Assembly: GCA_017887425.1 (NCBI GenBank)
Contig: JAGHHZ010000007.1
Coordinates: 1-45,022, forward strand
Direction: 5' to 3'
Origin: Bacilli bacterium
GTDB lineage: Bacteria; Bacillota_I; Bacilli_A; RF39; UBA660
DNA: 45,022 nucleotides
Shown here: in pieces, positions 25,340 through 33,243 of the stretch
How positions within the stretch are numbered: position 1 is the stretch's first letter
How the letters are laid out: every line of letters starts with the position of its first letter
Notes under the pieces: model-generated
What the model was told of the DNA's origin: nothing
The model's database searches: none
The model's input: the letters and a program-made list of their open reading frames with translations, nothing else
Translations under genes and position numbers: made by a program

Positions 25340-26355
25340 TATTTCACCTCAAAGACATAAAACTGAAATATTGCATCACGTTCTTCATCATATCCATTGC
25401 ATATTATTGGGACTAATCCATATTTTTGAAACATTTCTTTTCTAATTAAAACAGGGGTATGTCCAAAGCAAATAATTAACCCATTTTTTTTTACTTTAGT
25501 AACTAGTACTTTAAAAATTTTATAGGCATCTTTTGTACTAACAACTTCAGAATTTAAAAATCTAAGAAACATTAAATCGACAGAATTATTTTTTAATGGT
25601 GAATTAATTGCATTACAACACAAGGACTCATCAACATAATTTTTAGCATATTCTATCATTTCTCTACTTAAATCATGTCCAATAGTATGTGACATTGGAA
25701 AACTTTTTTTATAATCACTTAAAAATTCTCCAGTAGAGCAAGCAGGATCATAAACTATCTTATAATTGTTGTTCATTTTTTTTAAAAAAACTTCTGTAAA
25801 TTTTCTAAAATGAACTTCTCCATAACCTAGATATTCTTTTTTTTCAGGATTAAAGCTCCATCCCTCTTCTGGAGATACTTCTTCTTTTCCTGTATAAAAA
25901 TCTCTATATTTATATGGATAATATATATCTATTTTCCTGTTTTCTTTTATTTCATTAAAAATAAATTTTTTTTCTTCATTATTAAATGGATAATATTCTA
26001 TAGTTATTTTTTTGTTTTTTAAACTTCTTTTTTTCAAAAAACCAAATAACATAGATGCAGTAATCATACTACAATTTATAGCGTTAATTTTATTTTCTAT
26101 TCTTAAAATAGATCTTATTTTTCTACCTACTATAATCTTACCTTTATAGAATTTTAATAAGAAAATATTTTGTGGTAAATTATAATTAAAATCTTCAAAC
26201 TTAATAGTTTTTCTATTAAATATATCATTTAAATTTATCTCATCTATATCCTTAATATCTTTACTATTAAAATAAATATTATTATATATTTCTATTTCTT
26301 TTTTCTCTAATTCATTATAATAATCTAATGGTCTTTTGTTTTTATATGAATGCAT
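25339..26355 (-). CDS. Class I SAM-dependent methyltransferase of the RiPP-type operon
   Basis: 338 aa. The C-terminal half has a class I methyltransferase fold: motif I VYDPACSTGEFLSDY at about residue 200, acidic strand-2 end HDLSREMIEYAK, then NNSVDLMFLRF and KKNGLIICFGHTP. The N-terminal ~190 residues (start PLDYYNELEKKEIEIYNN) form a separate domain that I do not recognise, with the segment YRDFYTGKEE followed by GWSFNPEKKEY. There is no membrane segment. It starts 8 nt after the GTPase gene and overlaps alr by one base, so it belongs to the operon. The substrate could be the modified peptide or another small molecule. Confidence 0.8.
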   Translation of the reverse strand: MHSYKNKRPLDYYNELEKKEIEIYNNIYFNSKDIKDIDEINLNDIFNRKTIKFEDFNYNLPQNIFLLKFYKGKIIVGRKIRSILRIENKINAINCSMITASMLFGFLKKRSLKNKKITIEYYPFNNEEKKFIFNEIKENRKIDIYYPYKYRDFYTGKEEVSPEEGWSFNPEKKEYLGYGEVHFRKFTEVFLKKMNNNYKIVYDPACSTGEFLSDYKKSFPMSHTIGHDLSREMIEYAKNYVDESLCCNAINSPLKNNSVDLMFLRFLNSEVVSTKDAYKIFKVLVTKVKKNGLIICFGHTPVLIRKEMFQKYGLVPIICNGYDEERDAIFQFYVFEVK

Positions 26356-26363
26356 AAAACCAC

Positions 26364-28382
26364 CTACAATTTTTTACCATATTCTTTTTCTTTTTGAATT
26401 CGTGCAAATTTTGAACGACTCTCTTTTTTCTTTTTCATAAGTGTTTCGTCTAAAGAGTCTAAACTTGCTTTCATATCATTTATTACAAATGTCGTTTCAT
26501 TTCTAGGATCAACACCAATATATTCCATTTTTGCATCTTGATTTTTACTTATCTCATATTTTGAAACATAAGATGTATAAGTGCCACGACCACTAGTATT
26601 CATTGATAACTCTAAAGGAAAATTTAACATATTTGCTGATGGTGCTTCACCTTCAATTGTAATTTCACCTCCAAAAGTATTCGCAATTTGATAAGTTCCA
26701 CCTTTTGAAGATATTAGTTTTATAACACTACTTGTGTATTCTTCTGGAAAAGTAATAATATAACTAGAAATAGGTTCAAGTAATTTCATATTTGCTTTTT
26801 TTAAGCATCTAAACAATGCCAAAGGTGTAATTATATTAAAGTGCATTGGATCGCTTCCCATCGAGTCAAATTGACCTCCAATAAGAGCAACTTCCATATC
26901 GGTAAGTTCCCATCCATTTAAACCTTGTTTTGAATAATAATTTATTAATCTTTCTACCTGTCTTTGGTATTTTAAATGTAAAAAATCTGTTGATAATTTA
27001 GAGACATATTTAAATCCACTACCACGTTCTAATGGAGACACTTCTAATTCAATACCAGAAACACAAGTATAACTTGCCTTGGCTGAAACTGTCGATGTTG
27101 GAACCTCTTTATGAATTACAATAGGATTTTCAATATTAGCTTTAATATTAAATCTTTCTTCCAACATTGTTTTTATAATTTGTGCTTGAACTTCACCCAT
27201 TAAACTACAATAAATTGAGTTTGTTCTTTCATTGTATCTTACATTCAAATATGGATCTTCTTCATTTAAAATTTTAAGTGCTCGCATTAGTTCTATAGTA
27301 TCTTTTTTATCAATAGAATTAATTTCCATTGTCAATAATGGCTTTACAAAACTTATATATTTATCTAATCCAATGTTATTTCCTATAATTTGTCCACACT
27401 TTACATCTAATCCACTGACTATAGCAATATCACCACTATATGCTGTATCAACTGGTTTCATTTTCGAACCATCAGAAATCATGATATTTTTAATTTTTTC
27501 AGTTTGATTTTCACCTACATTTATAACATCCCTATTATTAATGCTTCCATTTAAAACTTTAATATATGCATTTTTACCATTTTCGTCAACTCTTATCATA
27601 AAAACATATGCAGACATTTCTTCTTCTAACTTTTTAGATGTTATTGGTAAATATCTTGCAATAGAATCAACTAAATCATTAATACCAACATCTATTAAAG
27701 CACTACCACCTATTATTGGAAAAATCTTATTTTCATGAGTTAAACTAATCATTTTTGAAGCTAACCATTCATCATCAATATTTTTCCCGCTTATATATCT
27801 TTCTAATACTTCGTCATCGACCATTGATAATTCTTCAATAATTTCTGTTATATTTGAAGGAACAATAGAAATATTACCATCATCGTCTTGAAACACATGT
27901 GTCAATGTTAATGTAGGAACTTTTAGATTATTTTGTAATTCAGCTATTACTTTATCATAATCAGCACCTTTTCTATCCATTTTATTAATAAATATAATAA
28001 CTGGTACGTTTTTTTCCTGTAAAGCACGCCATATAGTATAAGTTTGGGCTTCTAACCCCTCAACTCCTGAAATAACTAACACTGCTCCATCTAGAACATT
28101 GATAGCCCTCTCTACTTCAGCTGAGAAATCTACATGCCCTGGTGTATCTATTAACTGTATATTTTTATTGTTTAATTTAAAAGATACTATTGAATCCCTT
28201 ACAGTTATTCCTCTTTCCTGTTCAACTTTCATATTATCGGTAACTGTATTACCAGAATCGACCCTACCAATACTATCAATTACATTTGTATGATAAAGTA
28301 AATGTTCAGTTATAGTTGTCTTACCAGCATTAGCATGCGCAAAAATACCCAATGTTAACACTCTTTCATCTTTTCTATCCAT
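26364..28382 (-). CDS. TetM/TetO-like ribosomal protection GTPase (EF-G paralogue)
   Basis: Translational GTPase of about 672 aa resembling Tet(M)/Tet(O), which remove tetracycline from the ribosome. G1 is GIFAHANAGKTT, switch I QERGITVRDS, G3 LIDTPGHVDF, G4 INKMDRKGAD. The later EF-G-like domains include GEVQAQIIKTMLEE and the C-terminal GRGTY and NFPLELSMNTSG. It is slightly longer than TetM (639 aa), with a basic C-terminal tail. Start GTG 28391 is inside the ribosome binding region; ATG 28382 is used. It sits directly after the radical SAM gene in a RiPP-type operon, which suggests self-protection rather than, or in addition to, acquired tetracycline resistance. Confidence 0.87.
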   Translation of the reverse strand: MDRKDERVLTLGIFAHANAGKTTITEHLLYHTNVIDSIGRVDSGNTVTDNMKVEQERGITVRDSIVSFKLNNKNIQLIDTPGHVDFSAEVERAINVLDGAVLVISGVEGLEAQTYTIWRALQEKNVPVIIFINKMDRKGADYDKVIAELQNNLKVPTLTLTHVFQDDDGNISIVPSNITEIIEELSMVDDEVLERYISGKNIDDEWLASKMISLTHENKIFPIIGGSALIDVGINDLVDSIARYLPITSKKLEEEMSAYVFMIRVDENGKNAYIKVLNGSINNRDVINVGENQTEKIKNIMISDGSKMKPVDTAYSGDIAIVSGLDVKCGQIIGNNIGLDKYISFVKPLLTMEINSIDKKDTIELMRALKILNEEDPYLNVRYNERTNSIYCSLMGEVQAQIIKTMLEERFNIKANIENPIVIHKEVPTSTVSAKASYTCVSGIELEVSPLERGSGFKYVSKLSTDFLHLKYQRQVERLINYYSKQGLNGWELTDMEVALIGGQFDSMGSDPMHFNIITPLALFRCLKKANMKLLEPISSYIITFPEEYTSSVIKLISSKGGTYQIANTFGGEITIEGEAPSANMLNFPLELSMNTSGRGTYTSYVSKYEISKNQDAKMEYIGVDPRNETTFVINDMKASLDSLDETLMKKKKESRSKFARIQKEKEYGKKL

Positions 28383-28415
28383 TAACAACACCCCACAATA
28401 TATTATAATACTATT

Positions 28416-29771
28416 TTAAAATTTTTTCATTTTTTCTAATATTATTGTCTTGATTAGTTCATCATAATTTACACAACTTGGCCCTTTTATATCCATATTG
28501 TCATCACTCATGTGCTTTGCAGCAGGACATCCTGTTCCACAAATATATCTATATTTACAATCTTTACATTTAGGAATTACTTTAACATTTCTATTAAACC
28601 AAGCGTTGATTTTTTCATCATTTAATTCATATTTTGGATAAAATATTCCAACTCTATAATCATTATTTCCGATTCCATGCCAACATTTATAAACATTCGA
28701 TTTACAATCTAATATAAATTGATTTTTTGCTGCTCCACAATGTCTTAATACAGGTTGATATGGTTCATCATTGAAAATACTTTCTATAAAATTTTCTGGA
28801 TGAAATTTTTTTCTAAAAATAGCCATATTAGGATTTTGTTCTTCCAATTCAAATATTTTTTCGATTCCTATTTTTTCATTTACAATATTTTGTTCTCCAG
28901 AACATCCACCATCTTGTAATAAGTATAAATAAGGTTTTAACTTTTCACTATTATTGAATTCCTTAACTAATACATTTGCTAAATCAGGTAATTCATTTAT
29001 ATTAGTGTCATCAACATTAACCCTTAAAATTATTAAAATATTATTTTTAATGGCTAATTTAATATTTTCCATAATTAAATCAAAACTGCCTCTACCATCA
29101 TGAAATATTCTTCTTTTATCATGAATTTCTTTGACACCATCAACAGTTATTTGTATGTGATCAAGAGTATTTTTATATTTATTAAATAAATCAATATAAT
29201 AGTTTAAATCAACACCATTAGATACAATATCTATTGTATAATTTCTTTTTTTAGCTTGTTCAAAAATATATTCAACTGTTTTTAAGTTGCATTTTAAAAG
29301 TGGTTCTCCACCCATAATCGTTATTCTAATATCATCATTTGTCCTACCATAATTATCTTCGTATACTTTCATTATCTTATCAATTTTATCAAATTGTATA
29401 TCAACCATTTTAATAGAATCTATATTGGTAGTTCCTTTTATCATATACGTTTGTTCATAACAGTAAATACAATGCAAATTACAAGCATAACTAGGCACAA
29501 CTAAAAAATTAGGAGTAGCTCTTTTTTCTAACATTTCTATTCTGTTATCTAATTTTTCTAAAAATCCATCATATTCTTTTTTGCTATTAAACAAATATCT
29601 TCTTTCTAACATACAACTTAATATTTCGTCATCTATCTCATTAAAACGATTGTTAATTATTAAATTATATACATTTCTTTCAATTATATCTGTAGCGCCA
29701 TTAATCAAATTAATCATAATAACTTCATTTTCATTATAATCAATAAATTCTATTTCTTTAATTAAAAACAT
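28416..29771 (-). CDS. Radical SAM/SPASM peptide maturase
   Basis: 451 aa. The radical SAM cluster motif is CNLHCIYCYE (Cys97, 101, 104), with GGEP at 154-157. The C-terminal SPASM domain contains CX2CX5CX3C (Cys402, 405, 411, 415) followed by Cys433, and upstream Cys345, 356 and 363, enough to hold two auxiliary 4Fe-4S clusters. The first ~85 residues may be the peptide-binding (RRE-like) region. SPASM enzymes next to tiny precursor genes install thioether or C-C crosslinks in RiPPs. Here the precursor gene is 84 nt upstream, beyond two hairpins, and the enzyme has its own good binding site (AGAGGTG). The type of crosslink cannot be predicted. Confidence 0.92.
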   Translation of the reverse strand: MFLIKEIEFIDYNENEVIMINLINGATDIIERNVYNLIINNRFNEIDDEILSCMLERRYLFNSKKEYDGFLEKLDNRIEMLEKRATPNFLVVPSYACNLHCIYCYEQTYMIKGTTNIDSIKMVDIQFDKIDKIMKVYEDNYGRTNDDIRITIMGGEPLLKCNLKTVEYIFEQAKKRNYTIDIVSNGVDLNYYIDLFNKYKNTLDHIQITVDGVKEIHDKRRIFHDGRGSFDLIMENIKLAIKNNILIILRVNVDDTNINELPDLANVLVKEFNNSEKLKPYLYLLQDGGCSGEQNIVNEKIGIEKIFELEEQNPNMAIFRKKFHPENFIESIFNDEPYQPVLRHCGAAKNQFILDCKSNVYKCWHGIGNNDYRVGIFYPKYELNDEKINAWFNRNVKVIPKCKDCKYRYICGTGCPAAKHMSDDNMDIKGPSCVNYDELIKTIILEKMKKF

Positions 29772-29807
29772 AAAAACACCTCTTTAATTATTTTAACATA
29801 AGGAATA

Positions 29808-29833
29808 TAAGGGAGAAAATGCAATCTCCCTTA
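29808..29833 (-). repeat. Intergenic hairpin between precursor and maturase genes
   Basis: Perfect 9-bp stem TAAGGGAGA / TCTCCCTTA with an 8-nt loop but no T-tract. It may act as an RNA-stability or partial-termination element giving more precursor than enzyme mRNA. Confidence 0.55.
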
Positions 29834-29843
29834 TACAGAGTTT

Positions 29844-29861
29844 ATCTAATTAAAATTAGAT
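29844..29861 (-). repeat. AT-rich hairpin overlapping the precursor stop codon
   Basis: ATCTAAT-TAAA-ATTAGAT inverted repeat directly at the end of the precursor ORF. It has no T-run, so it is not a standard terminator. Confidence 0.45.
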
Positions 29862-29936
29862 GTGGTAATGACAAGATGCATTACTTGTTGTTACATTTTC
29901 AGCTTTAACAACAACTTTCTTATTTATAGATTTCAT
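29856..29936 (-). CDS. RiPP precursor peptide (26 aa)
   Basis: Small ORF missed by length cut-offs. ATG 29936 is preceded by the ideal ribosome binding site AGGAGGG at 6-nt spacing. The first half is a basic leader (MKSINKKVVVKAENV) and the C-terminal part is TTSNASCHYHI, ending with a single Cys and a His-Tyr-His cluster. This leader-core layout, the strong ribosome binding site, and the radical SAM/SPASM gene 84 nt downstream fit a RiPP precursor. Cys, Tyr and His in the core are plausible sites of thioether or cyclophane crosslinking, which is inference. I recognise no named precursor family. No protease or exporter gene is adjacent in this window. Confidence 0.8.
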   Translation of the reverse strand: MKSINKKVVVKAENVTTSNASCHYHI

Positions 29937-29954
29937 TGCATTCCCTCCTCTCAT

Positions 29955-29984
29955 TATATATTATACACTTTATAATTATGTAAA
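29955..29984 (-). promoter_or_regulatory. Candidate promoter of the RiPP-type operon
   Basis: TTTACA (29984-29979) with TATATA 18 bp downstream (29960-29955); overlapping TATAAT hexamers occur at 29953-29958 and 29960-29965. The exact -10 cannot be fixed. Confidence 0.5.
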
Positions 29985-30006
29985 TAAAATATTAAATTTT
30001 TATAAT

Positions 30007-30027
30007 ATTATAACTATGAGTTATAAT
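30007..30027. promoter_or_regulatory. Palindromic operator candidate for the LysR regulator
   Basis: Perfect 9-bp inverted repeat ATTATAACT-atg-AGTTATAAT midway between the divergent RiPP operon and the lysR gene. It contains T-N11-A spacing as expected for LysR-type regulators. Confidence 0.6.
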
Positions 30028-30091
30028 TAAATATTATTTTTCATTTATAAATAGTAAAATATCATTAAAATACTATTCTTTTATAAAAATA

Positions 30092-30100
30092 TGTTATAAT
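30092..30100 (+). promoter_or_regulatory. Extended -10 promoter of the lysR/ATP-grasp pair
   Basis: TGTTATAAT (TGn plus a consensus -10) lies 22 nt upstream of the lysR start. There is no clear -35. Confidence 0.5.
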
Positions 30101-30121
30101 AAGTTACAAAGAGGTGGATCT

Positions 30122-31009
30122 ATGGATATTAACTACGATCTATATAAAATGTTTTATATTGTTGCAAACTGTTCGACGATAACTGAAGCAGCCAAAAAAT
30201 TAAATATTAGTCAACCGGCTGTTACTAAAGCTATTAAGAATTTAGAGTTGCAATTAAATGGGACTCTATTTATAAGAACTAAGACAGGAATAAAGCTTAC
30301 TGAAAATGGAAAAAAATTTTATAATTATATCAGCCCAGCAATAGAACAAATACAAGATGCACCCAATCTGTTTGACAATATAAATAAAATTGAAACTGGT
30401 GAAATTAAAATTGGAACTAGTAACACCGTTTTAAAATATTTCTTAATGCCATATTTAAAAAAATATTCTAGACTATTTCCAAATGTAAATATTTCAATTG
30501 AAGAAAGTTATACCCCGGAATTAATTAACATGGTTAAAAATGGCTCTTTAGATATAGCAATTATATATGCTAATGATGACGATAAAAAGTTAGAAGGATT
30601 AAAAATATTAAAATTACAAATATTAAATTATTGTTTTATTGGTAATAAAAAATATAAAAATTTATCAAATAAAGTTATAAGTTTTAATGAATTAAAAAAT
30701 GAAAGTTTAATCTTAAATACAATAAATCCGATCCAAACATCCCTGTTAAATGATTCAAAATATATTGCACATATAAATTTAGCTAGTCATTCGCTTGTTT
30801 ATGAGTTTGTTAAAGAAGGATTTGGAATAGGACTAGTTATCAAAGAATTTATAAAAGATAAATTAGATGATAAAAATTTATATGAAATTAAAATTAAAGA
30901 GGATTTTCAACCATTAAATTTAATATTAGTTATTAACAAAAATAGTTTTCCAACATATGCAACATCACAATTAATAAATATTATTAAAAATAAGGAGGAT
31001 GAGAAATGA
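30122..31009 (+). CDS. LysR family transcriptional regulator
   Basis: 295 aa with an N-terminal winged helix-turn-helix (YDLYKMFYIVANCSTITEAAK then LNISQPAVTKAIKNLE, with the typical GTLFIRTKTGIKLTENG wing) and a C-terminal periplasmic-binding-like effector domain (GEIKIGTSNTVLKYFLMPYL and later GFGIGLVIKEFI). Regulators of this family usually control a divergent operon, here the RiPP operon, through a palindrome such as the one at 30007-30027. The ribosome binding site is GAGGTGG. The start overlaps nothing upstream, and the stop overlaps the ATP-grasp start (ATGA). Confidence 0.93.
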   Translation: MDINYDLYKMFYIVANCSTITEAAKKLNISQPAVTKAIKNLELQLNGTLFIRTKTGIKLTENGKKFYNYISPAIEQIQDAPNLFDNINKIETGEIKIGTSNTVLKYFLMPYLKKYSRLFPNVNISIEESYTPELINMVKNGSLDIAIIYANDDDKKLEGLKILKLQILNYCFIGNKKYKNLSNKVISFNELKNESLILNTINPIQTSLLNDSKYIAHINLASHSLVYEFVKEGFGIGLVIKEFIKDKLDDKNLYEIKIKEDFQPLNLILVINKNSFPTYATSQLINIIKNKEDEK

Positions 31010-31854
31010 AAATTTTAATTATTACTAATTTAGAAAATGAATGTAGTATAGAAGATGTATGGATTGCAAATTCATTTATAAGTGATGGCCACATTGTTAA
31101 ACTAGTAAATAAATATTATGACAAAAGTTTGGAAGATGAATATGATATATTTATTAAAAGATATTCTTGGATTGAAGATATAAGTGATTTTTCTGTCGGA
31201 GCTGAAGAATCAGACTATGAAACAAGAATATTAAAGAAAGACTTACCACGAATTAATTTTGATGGAAAATTTGATAATCAAGGAAAACATTACCTATCTC
31301 ATTTATATAATTTAGGTTATTCAGTTGTTCCAACCATTAATGATATTTCAAAATTAGATACGCTAGGAAATCATGAAAGGTTTTTAGTTAAGCCAGTTAA
31401 TGGTTACGCTAGTTATGGAATAATCGAGACTGATAAAAATAATATCGAACATTATTGGAATAAAAACTATGTTATACAGCCAAAGTTAAATTTTGATAGT
31501 GAGGTTCAATTTTACTTTATAGGTAATAAATATGAATTTGCACAAATATTTACTCCTAAAAAATTATTATCACATGAAAACGCCGTTTTTTACACGCCAA
31601 ATAAAGAAGAGATAGAATTAGCTGAATCTTTTGCTAAATTAAACGGTGAAAGTTTTAATGGAGTTCAACGAATAGATTTTTTAAAATTAAATAATCATTT
31701 ATTATTATCAGAATTAGAGGATGATAGTCCATATATGGCAATAGAAGCACTTCCTGACGATAAAAAGCAAGAGTTTATAAATGATTTTAAACAAATGGTA
31801 TATGCATATTACAATAGACTAAACAAAGGAAAAACTAAAGTACTTAAAAAATAA
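31006..31854 (+). CDS. ATP-grasp ligase, RimK-like
   Basis: 282 aa. The ATP-grasp fold is recognisable from FLVKPVNGYASYGI (ATP-binding Lys and glycine loop), VIQPKLNFDSEVQFYFIG and the metal-binding FNGVQRIDFLKLNNHLLLSELEDDSP. Such enzymes join a carboxylate to an amine or thiol through an acyl phosphate, as in RimK, D-Ala-D-Ala ligase and graspetide macrocyclases. It is translationally coupled to lysR and divergent from the RiPP operon, so it could tailor the peptide, attach an amino acid to the product, or be an unrelated ligase. The substrate is not readable. Its stop codon lies inside the following terminator. Confidence 0.8.
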   Translation: MKILIITNLENECSIEDVWIANSFISDGHIVKLVNKYYDKSLEDEYDIFIKRYSWIEDISDFSVGAEESDYETRILKKDLPRINFDGKFDNQGKHYLSHLYNLGYSVVPTINDISKLDTLGNHERFLVKPVNGYASYGIIETDKNNIEHYWNKNYVIQPKLNFDSEVQFYFIGNKYEFAQIFTPKKLLSHENAVFYTPNKEEIELAESFAKLNGESFNGVQRIDFLKLNNHLLLSELEDDSPYMAIEALPDDKKQEFINDFKQMVYAYYNRLNKGKTKVLKK

Positions 31855-31878
31855 TTCTCAAAATCGAATTATTTTTTT
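31848..31878. terminator. Bidirectional terminator between the ATP-grasp and amidohydrolase genes
   Basis: AAAATAATTC (31848-31857) / GAATTATTTT (31866-31875), an 8-nt loop, then T-runs on both strands. Confidence 0.8.
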
Positions 31879-31883
31879 CTTTT

Positions 31884-32690
31884 TTAAAAATTCGTATTAT
31901 AAGCTCTACAAACATTATTATACAAAATGTCTACTTTTTCCTTTTCGTCGACATTTAATAAGTCAAGTATTTTGATATAACTTGATACATCGTTATAATC
32001 ATCTGATACTGCAAAGAAATCTGTTCCATACATTATTTTCTTTTTTGTAGTTGGATAAAGATTAAAATACTTATTAATAGTATCGGATATAATCACATTT
32101 TGTTTTTCTCTTTCTTCTAAAGTTTCACCATCATTACACCCACTAAAACAAGTATAAATATTATCATATTTATTACACAAATAAAATAAAACATCAAAAT
32201 TTGGCCAATTTATATGGCTAGCAATAAAATTTACTTTAGGATACTTTATCGCTAATTGTTCAATAAACTTAGCATCAGAATAAGGAGAATATGAACTTTT
32301 GCCATCATCATCATAAATTTCTCCGCAGTGAAATGTAATAGATAAATTGTGATTATTGGCAAATTCAGCAACTTTAAATATTTTCTCATCATTTGCATAA
32401 TATTTTTGATAACCTAAATATATTTTTATTGCTATGATTCTTTGATATTTATTAAGATCATCTTCTATTTTAACTAATTCGTTATCCAAATTATCTAAGT
32501 CCACTGAATCAATAAAATACATATTGTCATTATCCATAAATTCTTCAAAATTGTATGGATCTAACATTTCATCTATATAAAGTCCTCTTATATTAATATA
32601 CTTATTAGCACAATCTGTTTTTTTATATAAATCAAATTCATCTTTTGTCAATACGTGCATATGACAGTCTACTATATATTTATTATCCAT
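31884..32690 (-). CDS. Amidohydrolase-family metal-dependent hydrolase
   Basis: TIM-barrel hydrolase of the amidohydrolase-2 type, about 268 aa. Metal ligands appear as HxH in DCHMHV near the N-terminus, His in SITFHCGE, His in IASHINWPN and the catalytic Asp in MYGTDFFAV. Substrates in the family range from carboxylates (decarboxylation) to amides and phosphoesters, so no reaction is assigned. The in-frame ATG at 32705 overlaps the binding site TGGAGGA, so ATG 32690 is chosen. It is the last gene of the attenuator-controlled operon with the GNAT and ASCH-deaminase genes. Confidence 0.82.
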   Translation of the reverse strand: MDNKYIVDCHMHVLTKDEFDLYKKTDCANKYINIRGLYIDEMLDPYNFEEFMDNDNMYFIDSVDLDNLDNELVKIEDDLNKYQRIIAIKIYLGYQKYYANDEKIFKVAEFANNHNLSITFHCGEIYDDDGKSSYSPYSDAKFIEQLAIKYPKVNFIASHINWPNFDVLFYLCNKYDNIYTCFSGCNDGETLEEREKQNVIISDTINKYFNLYPTTKKKIMYGTDFFAVSDDYNDVSSYIKILDLLNVDEKEKVDILYNNVCRAYNTNF

Positions 32691-32725
32691 AATATATTCC
32701 TCCATTATCTATATTGTAACATAAA

Positions 32726-33217
32726 TTATTTAATTTTCTTTATTTTTGTATACATTCTTGAATGATAACCATTTCTATCATAAAATTTAATTGCCTTTTC
32801 ATTATAAGCAAAGACATCTACTAAAATATATTCACAATCTTTAGATTTAAAATATTCTTCCATTTTATTTATAAGTATATTTCCTATGCCATTACCTCTT
32901 ACTTTTTTTGAAATAATTAATTCAGTTATTACTCCTCTTTTAGGACATTTATAATCTAAATAATCATATGCATCATAAGGAAATATGCATCCCATAATTA
33001 AACCTATTGCTCTATCTTGTTCAACTGCTATATAACATTTACCATTATTATTTCTAACTTTTTTTAAATCTAATAATGCCATTTTTTCTCTATATTCAGG
33101 ATGTAATTGATCTAGATTATCTTTATCGATAGTTAAAATATATTCTTCAAGTTCGACCAATAAATCTTTAACATCTTCTAAATATCTATCTTTATATTCT
33201 ATTATTTTTCTTTCCAT
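32726..33217 (-). CDS. GNAT family N-acetyltransferase
   Basis: 163 aa and entirely one GNAT domain. The acetyl-CoA pyrophosphate loop is KVRGNGIGNIL (R-x-x-G-x-G), preceded by the strand VITELIIS and followed by VDVFAYNEKAIKFYDRNGY, the typical C-terminal motif with Asn and Tyr. Relatives acetylate small molecules such as aminoglycosides, other antibiotics or amino acids, as well as proteins. Position between the deaminase fusion and the amidohydrolase, behind a leader-peptide attenuator, makes drug or nucleoside modification plausible. The ribosome binding site GAAGGAAAG is about 14 nt from the ATG, so initiation may be weak or coupled; a TTG at 33220 is an alternative start. Confidence 0.88.
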   Translation of the reverse strand: MERKIIEYKDRYLEDVKDLLVELEEYILTIDKDNLDQLHPEYREKMALLDLKKVRNNNGKCYIAVEQDRAIGLIMGCIFPYDAYDYLDYKCPKRGVITELIISKKVRGNGIGNILINKMEEYFKSKDCEYILVDVFAYNEKAIKFYDRNGYHSRMYTKIKKIK

Positions 33218-33243
33218 CAAATTCGTTTTATCTTTCCTTCCTA

